A stretch of 9,411 nt of DNA from Bacteroidaceae bacterium (GTDB taxonomy: Bacteria > Bacteroidota > Bacteroidia > Bacteroidales > Bacteroidaceae), in NCBI GenBank assembly GCA_024695315.1, contig JAILIJ010000130.1:1-9411 (forward strand), given 5' to 3'. Below are positions 1 to 6,217 of the stretch, in pieces. A program made the translations under genes and the position numbers. The notes under the pieces are model-generated. The model was not told the origin of the DNA, ran no database searches, and worked only from the letters and a program-made list of their open reading frames with translations. Numbering within the stretch: the first letter of the stretch is position 1; each line of letters begins with the position of its first letter.

Positions 1-36
1 AAACAGGAATTAGAGACTTGGGTAAAAGGATTGTAA
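1..36 (+). CDS. C-terminal end of an unidentified upstream gene (partial)
   Basis: Frame 1 is open from the window edge and encodes KQELETWVKGL before a TAA stop. A good intrinsic terminator starts about 10 bases after the stop, which supports this as a real gene end on the plus strand, convergent with mnmE. Eleven residues are too few to identify a family, so no function is proposed. Confidence 0.55.
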   Translation, partial: KQELETWVKGL

Positions 37-46
37 GAAACGAAAC

Positions 47-83
47 GTCCGTGTCACGAAAGAATGGCACGGGCTTTTGGTTT
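47..83 (+). terminator. Intrinsic terminator of the upstream partial gene
   Basis: Bases 47-55 pair with 66-74 in a 9-bp stem (core CCGTGTC against GGCACGG, two G-T pairs) around a 10-base loop. The run TTTTGGTTT follows directly. Its position just after the stop at 36 fits a rho-independent terminator. Confidence 0.8.
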
Positions 84-92
84 ATTAACGCA

Positions 93-313
93 TATTCGTT
101 AAAATATGTTTAGATATAATAAGATTATAGAAGCTGCAAACATCTATAAAAATGGGGTGTAAACAACCCTCAAAATGAGTCTCAGATATTTTACGGTGTT
201 TTCTTCATTTATAGCCATGGAAAGTGACAACAGACAATTTTAAAAATGCATAAGTACTTGATAATTAAGCATATACGAATTTTGTTCTACTTGTTAAAAT
301 ACTTTAACGAATA
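93..313. repeat. Possible small inverted-repeat element (MITE-like)
   Basis: The left end TATTCGTTAAAATATGTT (93-110) matches the reverse complement of 296-313 (TATTCGTTAAAGTATTTT) at 16 of 18 positions. The interior of about 185 bases is noncoding. The layout resembles a short non-autonomous element with terminal inverted repeats, but no clear target-site duplication is visible and the repeats are AT-rich, so chance or shared regulatory sites remain possible. Confidence 0.3.
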
Positions 314-347
314 CTTATAACCAATTGTATATCAATTGGTTATAAGT
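313..347. terminator. Perfect 15-bp inverted repeat, probable mnmE 3'-end hairpin
   Basis: ACTTATAACCAATTG (313-327) and CAATTGGTTATAAGT (333-347) are exact reverse complements around a 5-base TATAT spacer. It begins 18 bases beyond the mnmE stop. There is no long U-tract after it on the minus strand, so it may be a weak terminator, an RNA-stabilising hairpin or a dyad binding site. The inverted repeat is certain; the role is inferred. Confidence 0.55.
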
Positions 348-353
348 CAATTA

Positions 354-390
354 CCCACGCAGAATCTACTTTCCCACGCAGAATTTACTG
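354..390. repeat. 19-base tandem duplication across the mnmE stop codon
   Basis: CCCACGCAGAATCTACTT (354-371) is repeated at 373-390 as CCCACGCAGAATTTACTG with a period of 19 and two differences over these 18 bases. On the minus strand each copy can encode FCVG followed by K or N and then a stop: the present one gives FCVGK and TAG, while the distal copy in its own frame would give FCVGN and TGA. Confidence 0.9.
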
Positions 391-1661
391 AATATATTTC
401 CAAGAACCTCGTCTGTAGAAATTTCCCCAACGATTTCAGCCAGGTGGGAAAGGCATTGGCGTAAGTCTTCGCTAATTATATCGCCACTCATTTGGTATTC
501 TAAACTTTGTTTAGCACGTTGGATGGCTTCAAGGGCGTGACTTAGGGCTTGTTTGTGACGAAGGTTTGTTACAAGGATATCGTCGTTAGAATTGGAGGGT
601 ATACAATTTAGTAATTCGCGTTCTAGCCAGTCCAATCCTTGCCCAGTTAGGGCCTGAAATTCTTCGGATTTATTGATGACTTCGATTATATGTTGATCTT
701 CTCGTATGACGATTTTCGGAAATGGTATTCCTGGTTCTGTCATGAGAATGATGATTTGAGCTTTTTCGGCGGCCTTTAGCGAACGTTCTATTCCCATTTG
801 TTCGATGGTGTCGGAAGTGTGACGTATGCCGGCTGTGTCAATGAATCTAAATAGATGGCCATTTATAGTTATTGTGTCTTCGATAATATCACGTGTAGTA
901 CCTTGTATATCAGATACTATAGCTCGATCGTCATGAAGTAACTGGTTAAGTAGGGTACTCTTACCTACATTTGGAGCGCCGATGATCGCAACAGGTATTC
1001 CGTTTTTTATGGCGTTGCCTGTGGCGAAAGAATCGACGAGATGGCTTATCTCGTCTTCTATTTCTGTTGCTATATTTATGAGTTTTTCACGATCTGCAAA
1101 TTGTACGTCTTCTTCGCTGAAATCGAGTTCCAATTCTAGAAGGGAAGTCATTTCAAGAAGCTCGTGTCGTAGTTCTGATAGACGTTTACTGAATGCACCT
1201 CTCATTTGGTTCATGGCGATTCGATGCATGGCCTCATTTTGGGATGCTATGAGGTCGGCTACGGCTTCGGCTTGGCTTAGGTCCATCTTGCCGTTTAGGA
1301 ATGCTCTTTGTGTGTATTCTCCGGGTTTAGCCATCTCACATCCGTTTTCCATGAGTAGACTTATGGCTTTATCTAATATGAATGAGGAGCCATGGCAGGA
1401 TATTTCAACGGAATCTTCGCCGGTATATGAGTGGGGAGCATGAAAGACGGTTACAAGAACTTCATCGATCATTTTCTTTTCTTTGTCAGATGTTGTTTCA
1501 ACGATGTTTCCAAAGTGTACCGTAAATGGTTTGGTATCTTTGAGTGATTGACGTCCTTCAAATATTTTGTCGACAGCATCAATGGCTTTGGGGCCGGAGA
1601 TGCGAATTATTCCGATGGCACCACCTTTAGCGGTTGAGATTGCACAAATAGTACTGCTCAT
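366..1661 (-). CDS. mnmE: tRNA uridine-5-carboxymethylaminomethyl modification GTPase MnmE
   Basis: MnmE acts with MnmG in the cytoplasm to install the aminomethyl-type group at C5 of wobble U34 in certain tRNAs, using a potassium-dependent GTPase and a folate carrier. The N-terminal domain (1-118) is followed by a helical domain that is interrupted by the G domain. Visible motifs are GAPNVGKS (228-235, with the Asn231 expected to help bind potassium), GTTRD (254-258), DTAG (275-278) and the C-terminal FCVGK with the conserved Cys428. The protein has 431 residues against 454 in E. coli; the missing length lies in the G domain around residues 303-342, where the usual NKxD motif reads NKSE or is lost. 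The start is the first ATG after a well-placed promoter. It stands as a single gene between the tRNA-Asp terminator and a convergent gene end. Identification is secure; full GTPase function is less certain. Confidence 0.96.
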   Translation of the reverse strand: MSSTICAISTAKGGAIGIIRISGPKAIDAVDKIFEGRQSLKDTKPFTVHFGNIVETTSDKEKKMIDEVLVTVFHAPHSYTGEDSVEISCHGSSFILDKAISLLMENGCEMAKPGEYTQRAFLNGKMDLSQAEAVADLIASQNEAMHRIAMNQMRGAFSKRLSELRHELLEMTSLLELELDFSEEDVQFADREKLINIATEIEDEISHLVDSFATGNAIKNGIPVAIIGAPNVGKSTLLNQLLHDDRAIVSDIQGTTRDIIEDTITINGHLFRFIDTAGIRHTSDTIEQMGIERSLKAAEKAQIIILMTEPGIPFPKIVIREDQHIIEVINKSEEFQALTGQGLDWLERELLNCIPSNSNDDILVTNLRHKQALSHALEAIQRAKQSLEYQMSGDIISEDLRQCLSHLAEIVGEISTDEVLGNIFSKFCVGK

Positions 1662-1686
1662 TTTATGTGATTTTTAATTATACGTG

Positions 1687-1716
1687 CAAAGATAGGATAA
1701 ATAATTTATAATTCAA
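1687..1716 (-). promoter_or_regulatory. Promoter of mnmE, Bacteroidetes type
   Basis: On the minus strand a -7 element TATCTTTG (1687-1694) matches TAnnTTTG exactly, with TTG (1714-1716) 19 bases upstream as the -33 element. Transcription would start about 20 bases before the mnmE ATG. No Shine-Dalgarno sequence is seen, as is usual in this phylum. Confidence 0.75.
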
Positions 1717-1776
1717 GTTTTGTCTTTTGTTTATATTTATAAAATGATTGTGAATTTTTTAGAGAAGTGGGGAAAT

Positions 1777-1808
1777 AAAAAAACGAACCAAGATTTTTCT
1801 TGATTCGT
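1777..1808 (-). terminator. Intrinsic terminator of the tRNA-Asp unit
   Basis: On the minus strand the arm 1808-1798 (ACGAATCAAGA) pairs with 1793-1783 (TCTTGGTTCGT) in an 11-bp stem with one G-T pair, around an AAAA loop, and is followed by a run of seven T. It lies seven bases after the 3' end of the distal tRNA-Asp and separates this unit from mnmE. Confidence 0.88.
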
Positions 1809-1815
1809 ACTTTAG

Positions 1816-1889
1816 CGGTGCGTACGAGACTCGAACTCGTGACCCCATGCGTGACAGGCATGTATTCTAACCTACTGAACTAACGCACC
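1816..1889 (-). tRNA. tRNA-Asp(GUC), distal copy
   Basis: A full cloverleaf can be drawn over 74 bases: acceptor stem GGTGCGT with ACGCACC, D stem GTTC with GAAT, anticodon stem CATGC with GCATG around loop CTGTCAC (anticodon GTC), T stem ACGAG with CTCGT around TTCGAGT, and discriminator G. The 3' CCA is not encoded. It is identical to the copy 123 bases away and shares its promoter and terminator. Confidence 0.96.
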
Positions 1890-1911
1890 AATATTCAATT
1901 TTTATGTATTT

Positions 1912-1931
1912 GAGAGACTGAACAAACTCTC
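1912..1931 (-). other. Small hairpin in the spacer between the two tRNA-Asp genes
   Basis: GAGAG (1912-1916) pairs with CTCTC (1927-1931) around a 10-base loop. The only U-tract is on the plus-strand side, so on the transcribed minus strand it should not terminate. It may help present the spacer for tRNA processing; that role is inferred. Confidence 0.35.
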
Positions 1932-1938
1932 TTTTTAG

Positions 1939-2012
1939 CGGTGCGTACGAGACTCGAACTCGTGACCCCATGCGTGACAGGCATGTATTCTAACCTACTG
2001 AACTAACGCACC
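1939..2012 (-). tRNA. tRNA-Asp(GUC), proximal copy
   Basis: The 74-base gene has the same sequence, cloverleaf, GTC anticodon and G discriminator as the second copy. The identity extends a few bases beyond both ends: 1934-2013 equals 1811-1890. This points to a recent tandem duplication or ongoing gene conversion. CCA is not encoded. It is the first gene after the promoter at 2068-2098. Confidence 0.96.
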
Positions 2013-2067
2013 AGTATTTTTGCTATTCTAAAGAACCATAAAAGGTGTTGCTTTCGTTTAGCGAGTG

Positions 2068-2098
2068 CAAAGGTATGACTTTTGCCAATACTGACAAA
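2068..2098 (-). promoter_or_regulatory. Promoter of the tRNA-Asp pair
   Basis: On the minus strand TTTG (2095-2098) and TACCTTTG (2068-2075) stand 19 bases apart, an exact fit to the Bacteroidetes -33/-7 pattern. The start would fall about 45-50 bases upstream of the first mature tRNA, leaving a short leader. Confidence 0.8.
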
Positions 2099-2200
2099 AT
2101 GTTTTAGCTTTTTTTTTGCTATAAATTGAAAATATTCTGCTTTTGCTAAGAAATATGGCACTTTATATGTAAAAAATGTTGTATTTACACTTAATATTTC

Positions 2201-3022
2201 TCAATTATTTTCGAGAATAAATTTTTCTACAGCTTTGGCTACACCATCTTGTTCGTTACTTGATGTAACAAAGTCGGCGACATTCTTTACTGTTTCTTGA
2301 GCATTTTCCATAGCAACGCCCATTCCTGCATATTTTATCATGGATTGATCGTTGAAACCGTCTCCACATGCCATGAGATCTTCACGTTTCATGTTAATCT
2401 TTTCAAGGAGAAAAGCTAGGCTTTGTGCTTTGTCTATGCTGGGAGGTACGAGTTCCAAGAAGAAAGGTTCAGAACGAAAGACATTCAATCGTCCTTCTGT
2501 GTTATGGGAAATTGTTAATTCTAATTCGTGTAATGGTTGCGGTTCACCTACAATAAGACATTTATTTAAATTTAACTCTTTGGTATGTGTGAAGAAATTG
2601 TCAACCTTTAGGATTGGCATTGCATTATTACTTGATGCGTGTTGCACATATTTATTGCTTGGATCCTCAGATATGACGCATCCGTTGTAATATGTGAGTA
2701 TTTCCATTCCGCTAGCTTTTGTCATATTATAAATGTATGGTTTGATTTCATCAGGTATATTTACTGATAAAAGTTCTTTTTTTGTAGAACACTCCACTAT
2801 TTTTCCGCCATTATAAGCTAAAATATATCCACCGAATTTTTGAAGTTGTAGTTTTTTGGCAATATTTGACATACCTTGTACAGGACGTCCTGATGCAAGT
2901 ACGATTCGCGTACCAGCTATCTGTGCGCGTAAGAGGACTTCTTTTGTGTGTTGAGAAATCGTCTTGTCGTTTTTTGTTAGTGTACCGTCGAGGTCTAGTG
3001 CTAAAATTTTGAATTTAGTCAT
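2201..3022 (-). CDS. Cof-type HAD-IIB family phosphatase
   Basis: A 273-residue cytoplasmic hydrolase of the haloacid dehalogenase superfamily, subfamily IIB (Cof/YidA type). All four catalytic motifs are present: DLDGT with nucleophile Asp10 and general acid/base Asp12, SGR (44-46), Lys198, and GDGFND (220-225) for magnesium. The region between motifs II and III, roughly residues 80-190, is the alpha/beta cap that sets substrate choice. Members usually remove phosphate from sugar phosphates, nucleotides or flavin precursors; the substrate cannot be read from the sequence, so no symbol is given. It is a stand-alone gene, divergent from the small exported protein at 3135. The ATG gives a normal N-terminus seven residues before the first motif. 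No strong promoter match was found, only a weak TATGTTTT at 3067-3074, and no convincing terminator after the stop. Confidence 0.9.
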   Translation of the reverse strand: MTKFKILALDLDGTLTKNDKTISQHTKEVLLRAQIAGTRIVLASGRPVQGMSNIAKKLQLQKFGGYILAYNGGKIVECSTKKELLSVNIPDEIKPYIYNMTKASGMEILTYYNGCVISEDPSNKYVQHASSNNAMPILKVDNFFTHTKELNLNKCLIVGEPQPLHELELTISHNTEGRLNVFRSEPFFLELVPPSIDKAQSLAFLLEKINMKREDLMACGDGFNDQSMIKYAGMGVAMENAQETVKNVADFVTSSNEQDGVAKAVEKFILENN

Positions 3023-3083
3023 GTGCTATAAAAAGTCATTTTCATTATTTCTGCGAAATAACAAAAAAAACATAAGATTTCCG

Positions 3084-3113
3084 TTTGTTTTCGGGAATTT
3101 TATTATATATTTG
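3084..3113 (+). promoter_or_regulatory. Promoter of the exported protein and uvrD unit
   Basis: TTTG (3084-3087) and TATATTTG (3106-3113) are 18 bases apart and match the Bacteroidetes -33/-7 pattern. Transcription would start near 3120, giving a leader of only about 15 bases before the ATG at 3135. Confidence 0.75.
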
Positions 3114-3134
3114 CCTTAAAATATAATTTGTAAT

Positions 3135-3539
3135 ATGAAGAAAACTTTGTTTTTGTTTATGCTTGCACTTAGTTCGTGTTATGCATTTGGTCAAAAAGCC
3201 TTCAAAGGGGAATATCACAATGGGGATCTTCAGCTTAGAATGAAGTTGAATCTAGAAGATGATAATATTCCTGTGCCAGGTTTGGAACTTGACAGTTGCT
3301 ATGGATTTTTGCAAGGACGAATCAATAGTTCTTGGATTATCCTGAAGGTAAAGTCTGTTGATGACAAGAAGGCTATTGTACGTGCTATGTGCGAGAAGGG
3401 TGATGCTGCGCAAGATATAGAGATAACCCTTACAGAAGGTGGAATTGAACTCCAACAGATAGATGGTGCAGGGATAAAAGGTATCCAGAATCGTAAATAT
3501 GTGAAGTTGCCAAAGCGTATTCCTTTAACAAAAGATTAG
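3135..3539 (+). CDS. Small exported protein of unknown function
   Basis: A 134-residue protein that I do not assign to a family. Residues 1-19 form a clear export signal: MKK, then a hydrophobic core. Two processing sites are possible. LSSC at 12-15 fits a lipobox (lipoprotein at Cys15), while YAFGQ at 16-20 resembles a normal signal peptidase I site of this phylum. The mature part is about 115 residues, has two Cys (55 and about 96), alternates short hydrophobic and charged stretches that suggest beta structure, and ends in a basic tail before a final KD. It sits 9 bases before the helicase gene and behind a good promoter, so both are probably on one transcript. Nothing in the sequence links it to DNA repair, and co-transcription may be only convenience. 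Confidence 0.85.
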   Translation: MKKTLFLFMLALSSCYAFGQKAFKGEYHNGDLQLRMKLNLEDDNIPVPGLELDSCYGFLQGRINSSWIILKVKSVDDKKAIVRAMCEKGDAAQDIEITLTEGGIELQQIDGAGIKGIQNRKYVKLPKRIPLTKD

Positions 3540-3548
3540 TAATAATAT

Positions 3549-5963
3549 ATGGCATTTATTATGGAATCTTTCAACCCAGCTCAGAAGGCTGCGGTAGAAT
3601 ATTGCGATGGACCATCATTGGTTATTGCTGGGGCTGGTTCTGGCAAGACTCGTGTGCTTACTCATAAAATATCCTATCTTTTGGATGAAAAGGGATATTT
3701 ACCGCATGAAATACTAGCTTTGACATTTACCAATAAGGCTGCCAATGAAATGAAGGAACGTATTGCTAAAATCCTTGATGATGTAATTGTTACACGCCGT
3801 TTGTGGATGGGGACATTTCACTCCATTTTTCTTAGAATTCTTAGAGCTGAACACGAATCCATCGGGTTTTCGGCCAATTTTACAATTTATGATACGGCTG
3901 ATAGTAAAAGTCTACTTAAGGATATTATTAAGCAAATGGGACTTGAAGATAAGACTTATAAGCCTGCAGCAGTCCTTGGGCAGATCAGTAATGCAAAAAA
4001 CAGCTTGCTTACTGCAGATGAATACGTGAAGAATGGAGCTTTTAAGGAGGCTGATATGCGTGCTAAGATGCCAGCAATTGGAGATATATACATGCGTTAT
4101 AGTAAGAGATGTTCTACATCTGATGCTATGGACTTTGACGATATTCTGCTATATACGTATTTGCTATTTAGTAAAAATGAGGATATTCGTCGTAAGTATG
4201 TAGAGCGTTTCAAGTATGTTCTTGTGGATGAGTATCAGGATACGAACTTTGCACAACATCAGATTGTATGGCAGCTTACAAAGGAACGTCAACATGTATG
4301 CGTAGTAGGAGATGATGCTCAAAGTATCTACAGTTTTCGTGGAGCAAATATCGATAATATTTTAACTTTTAAAGATTTATACAAGGATAGTAAGTTATTT
4401 AAGCTAGAACAAAATTATCGTTCTACACAGGTAATTGTAGAGGCTGCAAATAGTCTTATACGCAAGAATCGTGCTCAAATCCAAAAGGATGTTTTTAGTG
4501 AGAATGAGCGTGGAGAACTTATAAAGGTTACTGAGGCTTATTCTGATATCGAAGAGGGACAGGTTGTTATACGCCAGATAGGACAGTTGAGAAGAAAGGA
4601 AGGAGCTTCGTATTCTGATTTTGCTATACTATATCGTACTAATGCGCAGAGTCGTGTATTTGAAGAGGCTTTACGAAAGTCTGGTATGCCTTACAAGATT
4701 TATGGTGGCCTATCTTTTTATCAGCGTAAGGAGGTGAAAGACGTCATTTCTTATCTTCGTCTAACTATGAACCCGAATGATGAGGAAGCTTTGAAACGAG
4801 TTATCAATTATCCTGCACGTGGAATTGGTAGTACGACTATCCAAAAGATTATTGATTGTGCAACAGAAAATGGTGTAAGTTTATGGTCTGTAGTTGGTGA
4901 GCCTGAGCGATATAATTTGCCTGTAACTAAAGCTACAGCTACCAAGATTGGTATGTTTCATGCTTTAATATCTCATTTTATTGAACTTTCCAAAACTGCA
5001 AATGCTGAAGAAGTAGGGCGTTCTGTGGTTCAGGAATGTGGTATATTAGCTGATATATACCAAGATAAGACACCGGAGAATCTTTCTCGTCAAGAGAATA
5101 TAACGGAACTTATAAATGGTATGCATGACTTTTGCGAGACGAGACTTGAGGAGGATAATCAAAACATAACAATATCAGATTATTTGTCAGAAGTATCACT
5201 TATTTCAGATCTAGATTCTGATAATGGAGATAATACTGACAAGGTTACAATGATGACCATTCATTCTGCAAAGGGATTGGAGTTTCCTACGGTTTTTATT
5301 GTTGGAATGGAGGAAGGATTGTTTCCAAGTCAGATGGCGCGTACTCCCCGAGAAATGGAGGAAGAGCGTAGACTTTTTTATGTTGCAATAACACGTGCAG
5401 AACGCCATTGTTTCTTATCTTATGCCAAAAGTCGTTATCATTATGGCAAGATGGAATTTGGAACGTGTTCACGTTTCATACGCGATATTGATTCTAAATT
5501 TCTTGATGAGAAATCAGGTGTAGGAACTGCACGATATTTAAGAGAAGATGACGAGGTGGAGTTACCTTGGGCAAAGAGGCGTGCAAAAATCGATGAACTG
5601 GAATATTTTATGAATCGTGTGGAGGAACAATCCTATACGTCCAATTCTAAAATAAATTCCCAAAAGCCGAGGTCTTTTACACCACATGTTACTTCTTCAA
5701 AGTCAAAGTTAGTACAGCCTTCTTCCTCTATAAGAAATGTGTCTAAAGTTACGAATGAAAACGTTTCGACAACTGTTTCTAAGTCTCCTAATGAGGTGGG
5801 GAAAATATCGGTTGGTAAGCATATTGAACACCAGCGCTTTGGAATTGGGGTAGTGATGGCTATAGAAGGAACTGGAGATAATGTTAAAGCAACAATAAAT
5901 TTTAATAATTTAGGAAAGAAGCAACTTTTATTGAAATTTGCGCGTTTTACTGTTATAGATTAA
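3549..5963 (+). CDS. uvrD: ATP-dependent 3'-5' DNA helicase, UvrD/PcrA type
   Basis: An 804-residue superfamily 1A helicase that unwinds DNA in excision and mismatch repair and in removal of stalled complexes. Visible motifs in order are the Q motif FNPAQ (8-12), Walker A AGAGSGKT (27-34), motif Ia TFTNKAANEM, Ib GTFHS, Walker B VDEYQD (about 226-231), III GDDAQSIYSFRGA, IV LEQNYRST, V TIHSAKGLEFP and VI LFYVAITRAE. After motif VI comes a low-complexity Ser/Thr/Lys-rich linker (roughly residues 690-755). The last 45 or so residues, from GKHIEHQRFGIG, look like the Tudor-like C-terminal domain of PcrA/UvrD known to contact RNA polymerase. The length is somewhat above the usual 720-780, mostly because of the linker. 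Two starts are possible, ATG 3549 or ATG 3561 (residue 5); the second gives the more typical N-terminus. PcrA is an equally fair name. Confidence 0.95.
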   Translation: MAFIMESFNPAQKAAVEYCDGPSLVIAGAGSGKTRVLTHKISYLLDEKGYLPHEILALTFTNKAANEMKERIAKILDDVIVTRRLWMGTFHSIFLRILRAEHESIGFSANFTIYDTADSKSLLKDIIKQMGLEDKTYKPAAVLGQISNAKNSLLTADEYVKNGAFKEADMRAKMPAIGDIYMRYSKRCSTSDAMDFDDILLYTYLLFSKNEDIRRKYVERFKYVLVDEYQDTNFAQHQIVWQLTKERQHVCVVGDDAQSIYSFRGANIDNILTFKDLYKDSKLFKLEQNYRSTQVIVEAANSLIRKNRAQIQKDVFSENERGELIKVTEAYSDIEEGQVVIRQIGQLRRKEGASYSDFAILYRTNAQSRVFEEALRKSGMPYKIYGGLSFYQRKEVKDVISYLRLTMNPNDEEALKRVINYPARGIGSTTIQKIIDCATENGVSLWSVVGEPERYNLPVTKATATKIGMFHALISHFIELSKTANAEEVGRSVVQECGILADIYQDKTPENLSRQENITELINGMHDFCETRLEEDNQNITISDYLSEVSLISDLDSDNGDNTDKVTMMTIHSAKGLEFPTVFIVGMEEGLFPSQMARTPREMEEERRLFYVAITRAERHCFLSYAKSRYHYGKMEFGTCSRFIRDIDSKFLDEKSGVGTARYLREDDEVELPWAKRRAKIDELEYFMNRVEEQSYTSNSKINSQKPRSFTPHVTSSKSKLVQPSSSIRNVSKVTNENVSTTVSKSPNEVGKISVGKHIEHQRFGIGVVMAIEGTGDNVKATINFNNLGKKQLLLKFARFTVID

Positions 5964-5968
5964 AAGAG

Positions 5969-6008
5969 AAAATCGACATCAAACATATTGTTGATGTCGA
6001 TTTTTTGT
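5969..6008 (+). terminator. Intrinsic terminator after uvrD, possibly bidirectional
   Basis: Bases 5969-5982 pair with 5991-6004 in a perfect 14-bp stem (core ATCGACATCAA) around an 8-base loop, starting 6 bases after the uvrD stop and running into a T-rich tract. On the minus strand the hairpin is followed by TTTTCTCTTTTA, so it could also catch read-through from the tRNA-Thr gene. Confidence 0.9.
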
Positions 6009-6024
6009 TGTAGCTTTGCAGAGT

Positions 6025-6045
6025 AAAAAAAGGATTACTCCTTTT
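6025..6045 (-). terminator. Intrinsic terminator of tRNA-Thr
   Basis: On the minus strand AAAAGGA (6045-6039) pairs with TCCTTTT (6034-6028) around loop GTAA, followed by three more T. It starts directly after the tRNA 3' end. The stem is short, and the larger uvrD hairpin beyond may act as a backup. Confidence 0.65.
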
Positions 6046-6046
6046 G

Positions 6047-6119
<73 letters not shown>

Positions 6120-6161
6120 AATAATTTGAAACTTTTGTATTTGTTTTCAAATTTGCGAATG

Positions 6162-6192
6162 CAAAGATAGTGTATTTTATTTTACTGTAAAA
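6162..6192 (-). promoter_or_regulatory. Promoter of tRNA-Thr
   Basis: The minus strand has TATCTTTG (6162-6169), an exact -7 element and the same octamer as at mnmE. The -33 position, 19 bases upstream, reads TTTT rather than TTTG, so this half is weaker. The leader before the tRNA would be roughly 35 bases. Confidence 0.65.
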
Positions 6193-6196
6193 AGAA

Positions 6197-6215
6197 ATTA
6201 ATATTTTTTATTAAT
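6197..6215 (+). other. AT-only inverted repeat just before the nuclease gene
   Basis: ATTAATA (6197-6203) and TATTAAT (6209-6215) are exact reverse complements around five T, ending two bases before the ATG at 6218. It could affect translation start or be a small dyad site, but in such AT-rich sequence chance is a fair explanation. Confidence 0.3.
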
Positions 6216-6217
6216 AT

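Larger units (their letters stand above)
84..365. other. Noncoding region between two convergent genes
   Basis: No credible reading frame is seen on either strand; the stretch is very AT-rich. It holds a near-palindrome at 85-102 (TTAACG, six bases, CGTTAA), a pair of 18-base imperfect inverted repeats at 93-110 and 296-313, a perfect 15-bp inverted repeat at 313-347, and one copy of a 19-base duplication that runs into the end of mnmE. No RNA gene is recognised. Confidence 0.6.

Noticed and set aside
982..1443. A 153-codon open frame on the plus strand inside mnmE
   Set aside because: It is fully antisense to a well-identified gene, has no promoter and its protein is Ser/Arg-rich nonsense typical of a shadow frame.
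2171..2190. Possible terminator after the HAD phosphatase gene
   Set aside because: Only a 4-bp TGTA/TACA stem precedes the T-run on the minus strand, too weak to call.
6011..6018. TAGCTTTG on the plus strand, matching a -7 promoter element
   Set aside because: It lies just behind the uvrD terminator and faces into an antisense tRNA and that tRNA's terminator region; the next plus-strand gene is 200 bases away, so chance is more likely.
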